NCBI GenBank assembly: GCA_023426245.1
Contig: JAFABB010000019.1
Coordinates: forward strand, 12,757-76,756
Reading direction: 5' to 3'
DNA length: 64,000 nucleotides
Origin: Bacillota bacterium
GTDB lineage: Bacteria > Bacillota > UBA4882 > UBA8346
The notes under the pieces were generated by a model. It was not told where the DNA came from. It saw only the letters and a list, made by a program, of their open reading frames with translations, and searched no databases. Numbering within the stretch: position 1 is the stretch's first letter; each line of letters begins with the position of its first letter. Below are positions 9,010 to 18,194 of this stretch, in pieces. The position numbers and the translations under genes were made by a program.

Positions 9010-9630
9010 CTGGGAAACTCCTTTAGTTGAACTTGAAATAGAACTACAATTCAGCAATCGTTTCTACGATGGTTGGAAGCCAGAAATTTAAAGCCAATAA
9101 TCCATAATATGCTTTCTTTATCCTATACCGAACCTGCGTTCGTGTCAAGAATCTTCCATAGATAAGATACCATATTCCGGATGGAATGGCGAGGGGAAAA
9201 ATCGGTTTTGCGATTAACTTTAATCTTGGATAGAGGGATTCATTATTATGCAATGGCGCTAAGGTATGAATGATTACTGAATTATTTTTTAAGGTTGTCA
9301 AACCAGGGGTGAAATAAAATTCTCCAAATTAAAGGAATTACCTAATTGTAAACTGGTTTTGAAGTATAAGGAACCGTTTTCTAAATTTCGGATTTCAATA
9401 TATCATATTTTCATTCCTAAATAGGTTTGTATTTCGGGTGACCCGTTTGATCATGCCAGTTCCATTATTATATATCAGGTTATTGCCTTTACCCGTCCCG
9501 GCGTTGACTAAAAAAGCAGCGCATTTTATTTAGGGCTCGAAATGCAGGATTTTCTTTACAATCAAGTAAAAAACTTAAAATTATTAACGATTTTTCAAAG
9601 AAAATTAAAACTATAATGATACGTAATATA
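9010..9630. other. A/T-rich intergenic region, no supported gene
   Basis: This stretch lies between the divergent topoisomerase and GH2 genes. An 85-codon minus-strand frame at 9044-9301 has no ribosome site or recognisable domain, so I do not call it. The right half is strongly A/T-rich and leads into the GH2 promoter. Confidence 0.5.
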
Positions 9631-9658
9631 TTGTACTCTAAATGAGAAACAATATAAT
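9631..9658 (+). promoter_or_regulatory. Sigma-A-type promoter for the GH2 gene
   Basis: TTGTAC (9631-9636), a 16-base spacer and TATAAT (9653-9658) are found about 90 bases upstream of the GH2 start in an A/T-rich stretch. No other hexamer pair nearby is as good. Confidence 0.55.
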
Positions 9659-9693
9659 AATACATATAAGGAAAAAAATGGATAAACCTTATT

Positions 9694-9713
9694 GAGTGAT
9701 AACATAATCACTC
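9694..9713. promoter_or_regulatory. Palindrome in the GH2 leader (candidate operator)
   Basis: GAGTGAT-AACATA-ATCACTC is a perfect 7-bp inverted repeat just after the predicted transcription start and 33 bases before the start codon. Its position suits a repressor operator or a leader hairpin. No regulator gene lies beside it. Confidence 0.45.
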
Positions 9714-9746
9714 TAAGAGATCAAAAAAGTGAGAGGAGTGTTGTTT

Positions 9747-12700
9747 ATGGTAGGGAAAAAAATCGTAAGAATGATCATCTTAACGGGTACAGTCATGATG
9801 TTGGTTATCCCCGGTATTTACGCGTGGTCATCCAAGCAGGCTCCAATCATGACCCAATGGGCCAGTCAGGTCGATCCAAACAATCCTTTGCCGGAGTATC
9901 CCCGGCCGCAAATGGTCCGTAACAACTGGCTCAACTTAAACGGAGTATGGCAATTTCGATCCGGAGCCGTCGGAGATGGAGTTCCGGTTGGGCAAACATT
10001 ATCCGGTGAAATTTTGGTACCTTTTCCGGTAGAGTCAGCCCTTTCGGGTGTGATGCAGCACTACGATCGGCTCTGGTACCGCCGGACCTTTACCGTGCCC
10101 TCCGGATGGAGCGGGCAAAGGATCATCTTAAACTTCGGCGCGGTTGATTATGAGTCGGAAGTGTACATCAACGGGAAAAGCCTGGGCATTCATAAAGGGG
10201 GCTATGATCCGTTTCGTTATGACATTACCTCTTATTTAAGCGGAATGGGCATCCAGGAATTAATCGTCCGGGTCTATGATCCTACCGAAGCCGGAGGCCA
10301 GCCGCGGGGCAAACAAACAACGGCCCCGGGTGGAATTCTCTATACCCCGACAACCGGAATTTGGCAGACTGTTTGGCTCGAGCCGGTTCCCCAAACCGGA
10401 ATCAATGATATCAAGATCGTTCCGAACATTGACAACTCCACCTTGAAATTAACCGTGAACACAGCGGGTTCCACCACTGGCGTTTCTGTTGCGGTACAAG
10501 TCATAGATTCAGGCATTGTAGTGCAAACCGCTACCGGAAGTCCGAATACCGAGATGACGATTGAGGTTCCAAATGCTAAGCTTTGGTCGCCCGACAATCC
10601 ATTTCTTTATGATTTAGGGATTTCCCTTGTCCAAAACGGGACCGCTTTGGATTCAGTTACCAGCTATTTTGGGATGCGCAAAATTTCCCTCGGATTGGTG
10701 GACGGTTATCAGAAAATGTTGCTGAACAATCAATTTGTCTTTCAGATAGGACCTTTAGATCAGGGATTTTGGCCTGACGGGATTTATACGGCTCCGACCG
10801 ATGATGCCCTGAAATATGATTTACAACAGACCAAAGCGTTAGGCTTCAATATGGTTCGAAAGCATATTAAAGTAGAGCCTTATCGCTGGTATTATTGGGC
10901 TGATAAATTAGGACTACTGGTGTGGCAGGATATGCCTTCCGGTAATTCATACGGGGGAGTGACTGTAGATCCGGCGGCATTTGAAGCAGAATTGGTTAAA
11001 ATGGTCCAGACTCATTGGAACAGTCCATGTATTATAATGTGGGATATCTTTAATGAAGGCCAAGGACAACAAAATACTTCGAACCTGGTTCAGGAAGTGC
11101 AGAACCTGGATCCATCCCGGTTGGTTAATCCCAATAGCGGCGGGAGCGATGAAGGTTTGGGCCAAGTACAAGATTACCATAATTACCCTTCACCGGTTTG
11201 CCCCACCAGCACTACCAGAGCAGTGGCCTGTGGTGAGTATGGTGGAATCGGTTATCAAATTAATGGGCATATCTGGAGCACCAATGGCAACCCTTATTCC
11301 AATGTAACAAATGCTACGGATTATCTCAACAGATATTATGACTATATTAATTCCCTGACCGGTTATAAAACTCTTCATGGCTTAAGTGCCGCGGTTTATA
11401 CCCAGATTACCGATGTTGAAACCGAACTGAACGGGCTCATGACTTATGACCGCGCTGTTGTCAAGGGAGATTTCAATCAAATCAATGCCGCAAACTTACA
11501 AGTTAGAAATAAACTGTTGTATGTTTCCGATGTGCTGCCGATTTCCCAAGGTCAAGCTCAATCCTGGAAGTATACCACCAGTTCCCCGACTTCCGATTGG
11601 TACACCACCGGCTTCAGCGATTCCGGTTGGAGCACGGGAAACGGTGGATTTGGCACTTCCGGTACTCCGGGTGCGGTAATTGGAACCACCTGGAATACTT
11701 CCGATATCTGGCTTCGGAAACAATTCACACTGGGCTCCCTCAATTCAACTGATATCAGCAATTTGGTATTCAAGGTTTATCATGATGAGGCATGTGAAAT
11801 CTACATCAACGGAGTTCAGGCAGCTTCTGCTACCGGTTATACCACCAGTTATACTTTATTACAAATTACCCAGGCAGGCAGGAATGCATTGATAACCAAT
11901 GGGGCAAATCTCATTGCCATCCATTGTTCTCAAACCACTGGCGGTCAGGGAATTGATGCGGGAATCTCTAAAATGGTATTGCAGGACTATGTCGCCCCCT
12001 GGGGGAGCTTTAGCGACAATTTTACGAGTGATAATGCGGCTGACTGGACTGTCTATGGTGGGAACTGGGCAGTGACGAACGGTCAATATATTGTAGGAGC
12101 TTACAACGGGGCGAAGGCGATTGTTAATAATACCAGCTTTGCTAATTTTACATATGAGGCGGACCTTTCAATCAGCGGCGGTGATGCCGGACTCATTTTT
12201 AGAGTTTCCAATCCTTCCACTGGAACCGACGCTTACAGCGGCTATTATGTAGGACTTAACTCTGCCGGCTATGTGGTGCTCGGAAAAGCAAGCAATAATT
12301 GGACCCGGTTAGCGACTTCAAATATGACGCTATCGGCCAATACCATCTATCATATGAAGGTTACTGCCAACGGTTCCAACATTCAAGTCTTCGTCGATGA
12401 TATGTCCAATCCTAAAATTAACGCCACGGATTCTTCGTTTTCCTCTGGCGCAATCGGTGTCCGAACCTTCGGCTCGGCGGCGATATTTGACAATATTAGT
12501 GTAATTCTTACTGCTGCCAGTAAATGCACGGGTGGAACCATCGGTGTCAGTAGTTCGGCCAGCCCGTCCGGTGAAGATGCGACGAAAACTTTTGACGGTT
12601 CGGCCTCCACCAAATGGCTTATCAGAGAACCAACCGGATGGATTCAATATCATTTTGGAGGAATCGCCTGGGCGGTTAATCAGTATACCATCACTTCAGC

Positions 12701-13190
12701 CAATGATTATCCGGCCCGCGATCCCAAGGATTGGACCTTCCAGGGTTCCAACGACGGAACGAACTGGATCACCTTGGATACTAGAAGCAACGAAAGTTTT
12801 TCCAGCCGCTATTTGAAAAAGACGTATACTTTTACCAATGACACGGCCTATAAGGTTTACCGGTTTTTTGTGACCGCCAATAGCGGCGATCCCTACTTGC
12901 AAACGGCGGAAATTGAAATGTTTGCCGGAACCGGCGTGGTTTTTTACAAGGACGATAATTTTAATGGACCTGCCAGTCAAGTATTGGGCAAAGGAACGTA
13001 TACTATGATGCAGCTAAACGCGATGGGAGTTCTCAATGACTGGATGTCTTCCTTGAAAGTACCCAGCGGCTGGAGGGTCACTGTTTATCAAGATTGGAAT
13101 TTCACCGGCACTTCGTGGATTTTTACTGGAGATACCGGTAATGTGGGGTCAGCTTGTAATGATCAGATGTCTTCATGCGTGATTCAGTGA
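9747..13190 (+). CDS. Secreted multidomain GH2 glycoside hydrolase with beta/gamma-crystallin module
   Basis: This is an exported enzyme of about 1147 residues. The ATG at 9747 has GAGGAG at eight-base spacing and opens a signal peptide (MVGKKIVRM followed by a hydrophobic stretch, cleavage near residue 26). GH2 sugar-binding, Ig-like and TIM-barrel domains fill about 30-560. FNEGQG supplies the acid/base Glu437, and CGEYGG the likely nucleophile Glu497. Next come a jelly-roll 'YINGVQ' domain (about 600-740), a laminin-G/DUF1080-like domain (about 745-910), an F5/8 type C (CBM32-like) domain (about 920-1050) and a C-terminal beta/gamma-crystallin-like module (about 1055-1147). That module has NDWMSS and NDQMSS calcium-site motifs. 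Family GH2 covers beta-galactosidases, glucuronidases and mannosidases, and the substrate is not determined here. Confidence 0.9.
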   Translation: MVGKKIVRMIILTGTVMMLVIPGIYAWSSKQAPIMTQWASQVDPNNPLPEYPRPQMVRNNWLNLNGVWQFRSGAVGDGVPVGQTLSGEILVPFPVESALSGVMQHYDRLWYRRTFTVPSGWSGQRIILNFGAVDYESEVYINGKSLGIHKGGYDPFRYDITSYLSGMGIQELIVRVYDPTEAGGQPRGKQTTAPGGILYTPTTGIWQTVWLEPVPQTGINDIKIVPNIDNSTLKLTVNTAGSTTGVSVAVQVIDSGIVVQTATGSPNTEMTIEVPNAKLWSPDNPFLYDLGISLVQNGTALDSVTSYFGMRKISLGLVDGYQKMLLNNQFVFQIGPLDQGFWPDGIYTAPTDDALKYDLQQTKALGFNMVRKHIKVEPYRWYYWADKLGLLVWQDMPSGNSYGGVTVDPAAFEAELVKMVQTHWNSPCIIMWDIFNEGQGQQNTSNLVQEVQNLDPSRLVNPNSGGSDEGLGQVQDYHNYPSPVCPTSTTRAVACGEYGGIGYQINGHIWSTNGNPYSNVTNATDYLNRYYDYINSLTGYKTLHGLSAAVYTQITDVETELNGLMTYDRAVVKGDFNQINAANLQVRNKLLYVSDVLPISQGQAQSWKYTTSSPTSDWYTTGFSDSGWSTGNGGFGTSGTPGAVIGTTWNTSDIWLRKQFTLGSLNSTDISNLVFKVYHDEACEIYINGVQAASATGYTTSYTLLQITQAGRNALITNGANLIAIHCSQTTGGQGIDAGISKMVLQDYVAPWGSFSDNFTSDNAADWTVYGGNWAVTNGQYIVGAYNGAKAIVNNTSFANFTYEADLSISGGDAGLIFRVSNPSTGTDAYSGYYVGLNSAGYVVLGKASNNWTRLATSNMTLSANTIYHMKVTANGSNIQVFVDDMSNPKINATDSSFSSGAIGVRTFGSAAIFDNISVILTAASKCTGGTIGVSSSASPSGEDATKTFDGSASTKWLIREPTGWIQYHFGGIAWAVNQYTITSANDYPARDPKDWTFQGSNDGTNWITLDTRSNESFSSRYLKKTYTFTNDTAYKVYRFFVTANSGDPYLQTAEIEMFAGTGVVFYKDDNFNGPASQVLGKGTYTMMQLNAMGVLNDWMSSLKVPSGWRVTVYQDWNFTGTSWIFTGDTGNVGSACNDQMSSCVIQ

Positions 13191-13209
13191 TTTAAATCGA
13201 GGCATAGGG

Positions 13210-13238
13210 AGGCAACCCTTAAAAAATGGCGGTTGCCT
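13210..13238 (+). terminator. Hairpin after the GH2 gene
   Basis: AGGCAACC (13210-13217) pairs with GGTTGCCT (13231-13238) 20 bases after the stop codon. The following bases are only weakly T-rich, so it may be a weak terminator or an mRNA-end stabiliser. Confidence 0.5.
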
Positions 13239-13421
13239 CTATTGCAATCGCAGATCAAACTATGGACAACTTATAATCTGATGGCCTTGATCACAGCGAA
13301 GTGATTTTTTATAGGGAATGAGGGAGTTTTCATTAAGATACCTATTGACGGTTCTAAAACGTTATACTAATTATCTTTTTTGCCTTATCTTTTTGAATCC
13401 TTAAAAAAATTTTAAACCAAA

Positions 13422-13450
13422 TTGACGTTATGATAGGGGAATGATATATT
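13422..13450 (+). promoter_or_regulatory. Sigma-A-type promoter for the TRIC-family gene
   Basis: TTGACG (13422-13427), a 17-base spacer and TATATT (13445-13450) lie 78 bases upstream of the TTG start at 13528. The -10 region is inside a small palindrome (ATGATA-TAT-TATCAT), a possible operator. Confidence 0.6.
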
Positions 13451-13527
13451 ATCATAGGAAAATAAGTTTTTCATTCCTTTGCATTTTTTATTAGCGAGGA
13501 ATTTACTAAGACTATAGAAGGAATTCG

Positions 13528-14157
13528 TTGACAAAGATGCTGTTCATTAATTTTTTTGAATATGCGGGAACCGCTGCCTTCGCCATTTCCGGGGCTCTTT
13601 TGGGATGTAAAAAACAGCTTGATTATTTTGGGATTATTGTTTTGGCGATCGTGACTGCAATTGGCGGGGGTCTTATCCGCGATGTGTTTATTGGCGATTA
13701 TCCTCCAAATGCTTTGCGCCACCCAATCTATATTAACATCAGCATCATTGCCGCTATTGTGACCATATTGTTTCACCGAAAGTTTACTTATTTAGGCAAT
13801 ATCATATTATTATTTGATGCGCTCGGATTGGGCGCTTTTACGGCTCTTGGATCCAATATGGCGTTGCAACACAAAATGATGCAACCGCTGATTGTGGCAA
13901 CCTTTGGTTTATTGACGGGAGTGGGCGGAGGGATCATCCGCGATATTTGCGCCAATGAAATTCCTTTGGTGTTTCAAAAAGAAATCTATGCCCTGGCTTC
14001 TATTAGTGGAGCTTTTGTTTTTTATTATTCTCATCACTTGATACCGGGAATTCATCCTCTTTATATATGCTTTGCAGTTACATTTATCATCCGACTGGTG
14101 GCGATTATTTATAGCCTTCATCTTCCGGTGATAACCAATAAGATGGAAGAAAGTTGA
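13528..14157 (+). CDS. Trimeric intracellular cation channel family protein (UPF0126/YicG-like)
   Basis: This is a 209-residue polytopic membrane protein with seven hydrophobic segments in two related halves. The first half has GTAAFAISGALLG followed by GGGLIRDVF. The second has GLGAFTALGSNMA followed by GGGIIRDIC. The doubled GGGxxRD motif is diagnostic of the bacterial TRIC/UPF0126 family, homotrimeric channels shown to pass monovalent cations, although some relatives are annotated as amino-acid transporters. The start is TTG, with GAAGGA five bases upstream. The ATG at 13537 is the alternative. It appears monocistronic, with its own promoter and a downstream terminator. Confidence 0.88.
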   Translation: MTKMLFINFFEYAGTAAFAISGALLGCKKQLDYFGIIVLAIVTAIGGGLIRDVFIGDYPPNALRHPIYINISIIAAIVTILFHRKFTYLGNIILLFDALGLGAFTALGSNMALQHKMMQPLIVATFGLLTGVGGGIIRDICANEIPLVFQKEIYALASISGAFVFYYSHHLIPGIHPLYICFAVTFIIRLVAIIYSLHLPVITNKMEES

Positions 14158-14336
14158 TTGCAAAGCCGTAAATGAACAATCAAGATGGTCTTTAAAGTAA
14201 TTTAAACCAACAAGATATTCAAAATTGGCATGGATGGATGATCAAACACTTATTGCAGCTCGATGATATGCGCATTTTTATACCGTAATCATCCTTGTTT
14301 TTAATCTTTTTTGAGTTATATTTTTCAAAATGTTAA

Positions 14337-14366
14337 AACCCGCTCCATTTAGGCAGCGGGTTTTTT
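14337..14366 (+). terminator. Rho-independent terminator
   Basis: AACCCGCT (14337-14344) and AGCGGGTT (14355-14362) form a perfect 8-bp stem followed by TTTTTT. It closes the TRIC-family transcription unit. Confidence 0.85.
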
Positions 14367-14443
14367 GGGATATGACGGTTTCAGAGTGAAGGGCTGAAAA
14401 CGATTAAAATGGATTCCTTTTTGGTAAATTGGGTATTGCCACA

Positions 14444-14470
14444 GCTAATATATTAGTTTAATATATTAGC
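14444..14470. promoter_or_regulatory. Long palindrome upstream of the permease operon (candidate GntR operator)
   Basis: GCTAATATAT-TAGTTTA-ATATATTAGC is a perfect 10-bp inverted repeat, with CTAATATATTAG itself palindromic. It lies 120 bases before the permease start. The operon encodes an FCD-type GntR regulator at its end, which is a natural candidate to bind here. That assignment is inference. Confidence 0.45.
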
Positions 14471-14592
14471 GTGAAGTAGTTAGAAATTTTGCAACAAAAA
14501 ACGATAAGAAAGGGGGCGATTGCAGAAATAGCGACAGAAACATCTACTTTGGGGACATGACTTCATTAAGACTTAAAGGGAGGAAGAAAATC

Positions 14593-15888
14593 GTGATTAA
14601 CATTATTAGTGGCATTTTATTACTTGTTACATTTATCGGCTTAATCATTTATTGTATGAAAGGCGGAAATCTGCTGGTTGGTTTCATAGCCACCGCCATC
14701 GCCTGGTGTATTATTGGACGGGTACCCATGGGCACTGTGGTTACAGATATTTTTCAGACTTCGGTGGAAAATTACGGAAAAACCATAGCTATCATCGTAT
14801 TTGGAGCCTGGTTTGGACGGATGCTGGTCGACACCGGTATCGCCGGTTACATCATCAAAAAAACCGTTGAGCTGGCCGGTGACAAACCACTGGGCACCAT
14901 GTTGCTGCTAAGCGTTGTTTGCGCTTTGATTTTTACCAGCGCTTTCGGGGTTGGTTCGGTTATGGCCATCGGGATGATTGTATTACCGATTTTGTTCTCT
15001 TTGGGTGTTGATAAGAAAACGGCCTTGGGCGCGTATATGCTGGCGGTTGCGGCCGGTATGTACCTGAATATCGCTTATGTCAATCAATTTTTTGGAGTAT
15101 TTCCCCATGTAAAATATGACGACCATTACATCCATTTTGCGGTTATCGCTACCATTGTGCATGTTGGTGTAATGATTGCCTTCATTCTTTTCAATTATCT
15201 GCGTAGCCAAAAAAGCAATCGTGCAAGGGCCTGGGCTGTAAGCGGCGCTCCAGAGGTTCGCGAGGCCAAACCGCTGAGTTGGTACTGTATGATCGTGCCG
15301 TTTGTGCCGATCATTATGGTTTCATTTTTCAAATGGCAACCGGTCCCTTCTTTCTTACTTGGGATTTTTCTAGGATTACTCTTCACCCGGAATCTGGTTA
15401 CTTACAAACTGGCTGTGGAAAAGATTCAAAAAACCCTGTATGACGGCATTGCCGACAGTGGTCTGTTGATTGGAATGTTATACAGTGTGAATATATTCCA
15501 GGCTGCTGCCAAACAGGTTTCCCCGATTTTACAAAGTCTGCTGGGCGGTATTATTCCTACCACGCCAATGGTAATTTTAATCGCTTTCTGTGTATTGGCA
15601 CCGTTGGCACTGTTCCGGGGTCCTCTAATGATTTGGGGTTCCGGTATTGCCTTGTTATCCATTTTCCAAGCGATGGGCGTTTTTAATGAAATGTTCCTGT
15701 TTGCTTTGTTTCTGATTCCGCCGGTTGCAATTGTAGCCAGTGCCTGCCCCACTCAATCCTGGACCATGTGGGGTCTCAGTTACGCAAAGCTGGAACCGAA
15801 ACAATATATTAAAACCAATCTGCCTTGGGCATGGGGCATTTTGATTATTGTTGAAATTATTGCCTTTGTGATGATCGGCAAAGTTTGA
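14593..15888 (+). CDS. Ion-transporter-superfamily permease (CitMHS/GntP-like)
   Basis: This is an integral membrane protein of 431 residues with about ten to twelve hydrophobic segments. Regions such as FGAWFGRMLVDTGIAGYI and FTSAFGVGSVMAIGMIVLP, and a re-entrant pattern in both halves, resemble the CitMHS/GntP/ArsB 'IT' superfamily of organic-anion or gluconate secondary carriers. The longest frame begins with ATG at 14557. GTG at 14593 is chosen because AAAGGGAGG precedes it at eight-base spacing and the protein then starts directly with a membrane segment. It heads a cluster with a hydantoinase-like protein and a GntR regulator, so it probably imports the substrate of that enzyme. The substrate itself is unknown. 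Confidence 0.78.
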   Translation: MINIISGILLLVTFIGLIIYCMKGGNLLVGFIATAIAWCIIGRVPMGTVVTDIFQTSVENYGKTIAIIVFGAWFGRMLVDTGIAGYIIKKTVELAGDKPLGTMLLLSVVCALIFTSAFGVGSVMAIGMIVLPILFSLGVDKKTALGAYMLAVAAGMYLNIAYVNQFFGVFPHVKYDDHYIHFAVIATIVHVGVMIAFILFNYLRSQKSNRARAWAVSGAPEVREAKPLSWYCMIVPFVPIIMVSFFKWQPVPSFLLGIFLGLLFTRNLVTYKLAVEKIQKTLYDGIADSGLLIGMLYSVNIFQAAAKQVSPILQSLLGGIIPTTPMVILIAFCVLAPLALFRGPLMIWGSGIALLSIFQAMGVFNEMFLFALFLIPPVAIVASACPTQSWTMWGLSYAKLEPKQYIKTNLPWAWGILIIVEIIAFVMIGKV

Positions 15889-15899
15889 ACTTGTTCTTC

Positions 15900-15942
15900 A
15901 AAGAACTGGCTGGGATCTCCTGAAGACTCCGGCCGTTCTTTT
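15900..15942 (+). terminator. Hairpin between permease and hydantoinase-like gene
   Basis: AAAGAAC-T-GGC pairs with GCC-GTTCTTT (one bulged base) and ends in TTTT, just after the permease stop. It may partially end transcription and lower expression of the downstream genes. Confidence 0.5.
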
Positions 15943-16056
15943 AAAATATGGTTTTGAATAAATGTGCTCGGAAAGGTTTCGGATTGTGAGAGAGTCGCCG
16001 AAATATCGTTCCTGTTTAAAGGGGTATCGGGCGTATTTAAACACTGGAGGATTTAA

Positions 16057-18189
16057 ATGATGAACAAAAGAGCTATTCGGATCGGGATTGACGTTGGTGG
16101 TACTCATACCAAGGCCGTGGCCATTGATAATGATACCAATGAGATTGTTGGGAAAGGTTCGGTGATGACGACCCACCGCCACAAGCAGGGGGTGGCTGCC
16201 GGTGTGGTGGAGGCATTTCAGAAATGTCTTGCTGAAAACAACATCCGGCCCGAGGAGGTTATTTTTATCGCCCATAGCACCACTCAGGCCACCAACGCCC
16301 TGTTGGAAGGGGATGTAGCTCGGGTCGGGGTAATCGGTATCAGTGGTGGGGGACTGGAGGGTTTCCTTGCCAAAAAGCAGACCAAGATTGAAAATATTAA
16401 CCTTGGTACCGGTAAGTTTATTGAAATCGACCATACCCATTTGAAAATGAAAGAGATGTCCCCTGAAGTTGTCAAAGAGACTATCGGGAAAATGGTTGAA
16501 CAGGGCGATCGGGTGATTGTAGCTAGTAAGGCTTTTGGGGTTGATAATATGCGAGAAGAACGGGTTGTAGCTGAAGAAGCGGAGCTTTTGGGTATCCCGT
16601 GCACGGTAGCTTCCGATATTACAAAGTTATACGGTCTGACGACCCGTACCCGCACCGCAGCTTTAAACGCTTCCATCCTGCCGAAGATGCTTGATACGGC
16701 TAATTCAACTGAAAATAGTGTCCGTTCCACGGGTATTAACGTACCTTTGATGATAATGCGCGGTGATGGCGGTGTTATGGAAATCAACGAGATGAAAAAA
16801 CGTCCGATTTTAACGATGCTTTCCGGTCCCGCAGCCAGTGTTATTGGGGCTTTGATGTATCTGCGGGCATCCAATGGTATTTATTTTGAAGTCGGCGGTA
16901 CCTCGACCAACATCGGGGTGATTAAGAACGGCCGTCCGGCGGTTGATTATTCCATTATCGGTGGACATCGTACTTACGTAAACAGCCTGGATGTACGGGT
17001 CTTGGGTGTGGCCGGAGGCAGTATGGTGCGGGCTAAAAAGGGTGAAGTTGTTGATGTCGGGCCTCGTTCCGCCCATATTGCCGGATTGGGTTATGCCTGT
17101 TTTACTGAAACGCCCCTTTTTGATGGGGCTACGTTGTATTATATCAAGCCCCGCGAAAATGACCCAGCCGATTATGTGGCGATTCGGCTGAATAATGGGG
17201 AGAGCGTTACTATTACCAACACTTGTGCCGCAAACGTGCTGGGTATTCTGGGAAAAAAAGATTACGCGCGGGGTAATTACGAATCAAGCTGCAAGGCCAT
17301 GCAACTTTTAGCCAGTGAAGTGGGTATGTCGATTGAAGAAACTGCCAAAGCGATTTTAACAAAATCCTGCCAGAAGATTGTCCCGGTGATTGAGGATTTG
17401 ATTACTAAATATAAAATTGAACGCGAACAGATTGTGCTGGTGGGCGCCGGGGGCGGCGCGGGCACTCTGTTGACCTTTACTGCCCAAATGATGGACTTTA
17501 AATATCAAATCCCGGAAAATGCCGAGGTGATTTCTTCGATAGGAGTTGCTCTGGCGATGGTACGGGAAATGGTGGAGCGGACGATTCCCAATCCCACGGC
17601 ATCCGATATCGCCCAGTTGAAAAAAGAAGCCAGGGAGCTTGCCATGAATAGCGGCGCCGTGGGGGACAGCATCGAAGTCTATGTGGAAATTGATGAACAG
17701 GCTCAAAAAGTCACTGCTATCGCCATGGGTTCTACAGAGGTAAAGACCAGCGATTTGATGAAAAATTGTACCGCGGCAGAAGCCGTCAAAATCGCAGCAG
17801 ATTCCATTGGCCAAGATCCAAGCACCGTTAAAATGGAGGCCTCCAACGAATTTATATTTGTTATAACTGCTGAGAAAAACGGGAAATCAGCGTTGCGGGT
17901 TGTGGATAAAAAAGGTTTTATCAAGATTCAGCGCGCCAATGGCATCGTGGCATCTACCTCCATGAAAAATGTCCCGGAAACCCTGCGGCGAATGTGGGAT
18001 CATGCCAGCAATTTTTCAAGCGAAGTGCGTATCAACCCTGATGTCTATGTTATTGCCGGTTCTCATGTACTGGACTATTCTGGTATTCCGGAGCTGGTGC
18101 AGGTAACCGGTCTGATCGAAGCCGAGCTTTGTGATGTCGCCCCGGAGGACACTTTAATTTTAGTGCTGGCCCGGAATGAATTGGGATGA
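16057..18189 (+). CDS. Hydantoinase/oxoprolinase family protein (HyuA-like)
   Basis: This 710-residue protein has an ASKHA ATPase-type fold. GIDVGGTHTKAV (about 9-20) is the first phosphate loop, and HSTTQATNALLEG is typical of Hydant_A_N. The GGTSTNIGV and GAGGGAGTLL motifs belong to the Hydantoinase_A core. Family members (HyuA, 5-oxoprolinase, acetone carboxylase beta) hydrolyse or carboxylate cyclic amides or ketones with ATP. No HyuB partner is encoded here, as is usual for this single-subunit branch. About 150 residues follow the core (from about 540) and may be an added regulatory domain. GGAGG precedes the ATG. The next gene begins at or just after its stop, so the two are co-translated. 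Confidence 0.85.
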   Translation: MMNKRAIRIGIDVGGTHTKAVAIDNDTNEIVGKGSVMTTHRHKQGVAAGVVEAFQKCLAENNIRPEEVIFIAHSTTQATNALLEGDVARVGVIGISGGGLEGFLAKKQTKIENINLGTGKFIEIDHTHLKMKEMSPEVVKETIGKMVEQGDRVIVASKAFGVDNMREERVVAEEAELLGIPCTVASDITKLYGLTTRTRTAALNASILPKMLDTANSTENSVRSTGINVPLMIMRGDGGVMEINEMKKRPILTMLSGPAASVIGALMYLRASNGIYFEVGGTSTNIGVIKNGRPAVDYSIIGGHRTYVNSLDVRVLGVAGGSMVRAKKGEVVDVGPRSAHIAGLGYACFTETPLFDGATLYYIKPRENDPADYVAIRLNNGESVTITNTCAANVLGILGKKDYARGNYESSCKAMQLLASEVGMSIEETAKAILTKSCQKIVPVIEDLITKYKIEREQIVLVGAGGGAGTLLTFTAQMMDFKYQIPENAEVISSIGVALAMVREMVERTIPNPTASDIAQLKKEARELAMNSGAVGDSIEVYVEIDEQAQKVTAIAMGSTEVKTSDLMKNCTAAEAVKIAADSIGQDPSTVKMEASNEFIFVITAEKNGKSALRVVDKKGFIKIQRANGIVASTSMKNVPETLRRMWDHASNFSSEVRINPDVYVIAGSHVLDYSGIPELVQVTGLIEAELCDVAPEDTLILVLARNELG

Positions 18190-18194
18190 TATCC

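Noticed and set aside
9044..9301. 85-codon minus-strand frame upstream of the ParE-like gene
   Set aside because: No ribosome site, no recognised motif and low-complexity A/T-rich surroundings.
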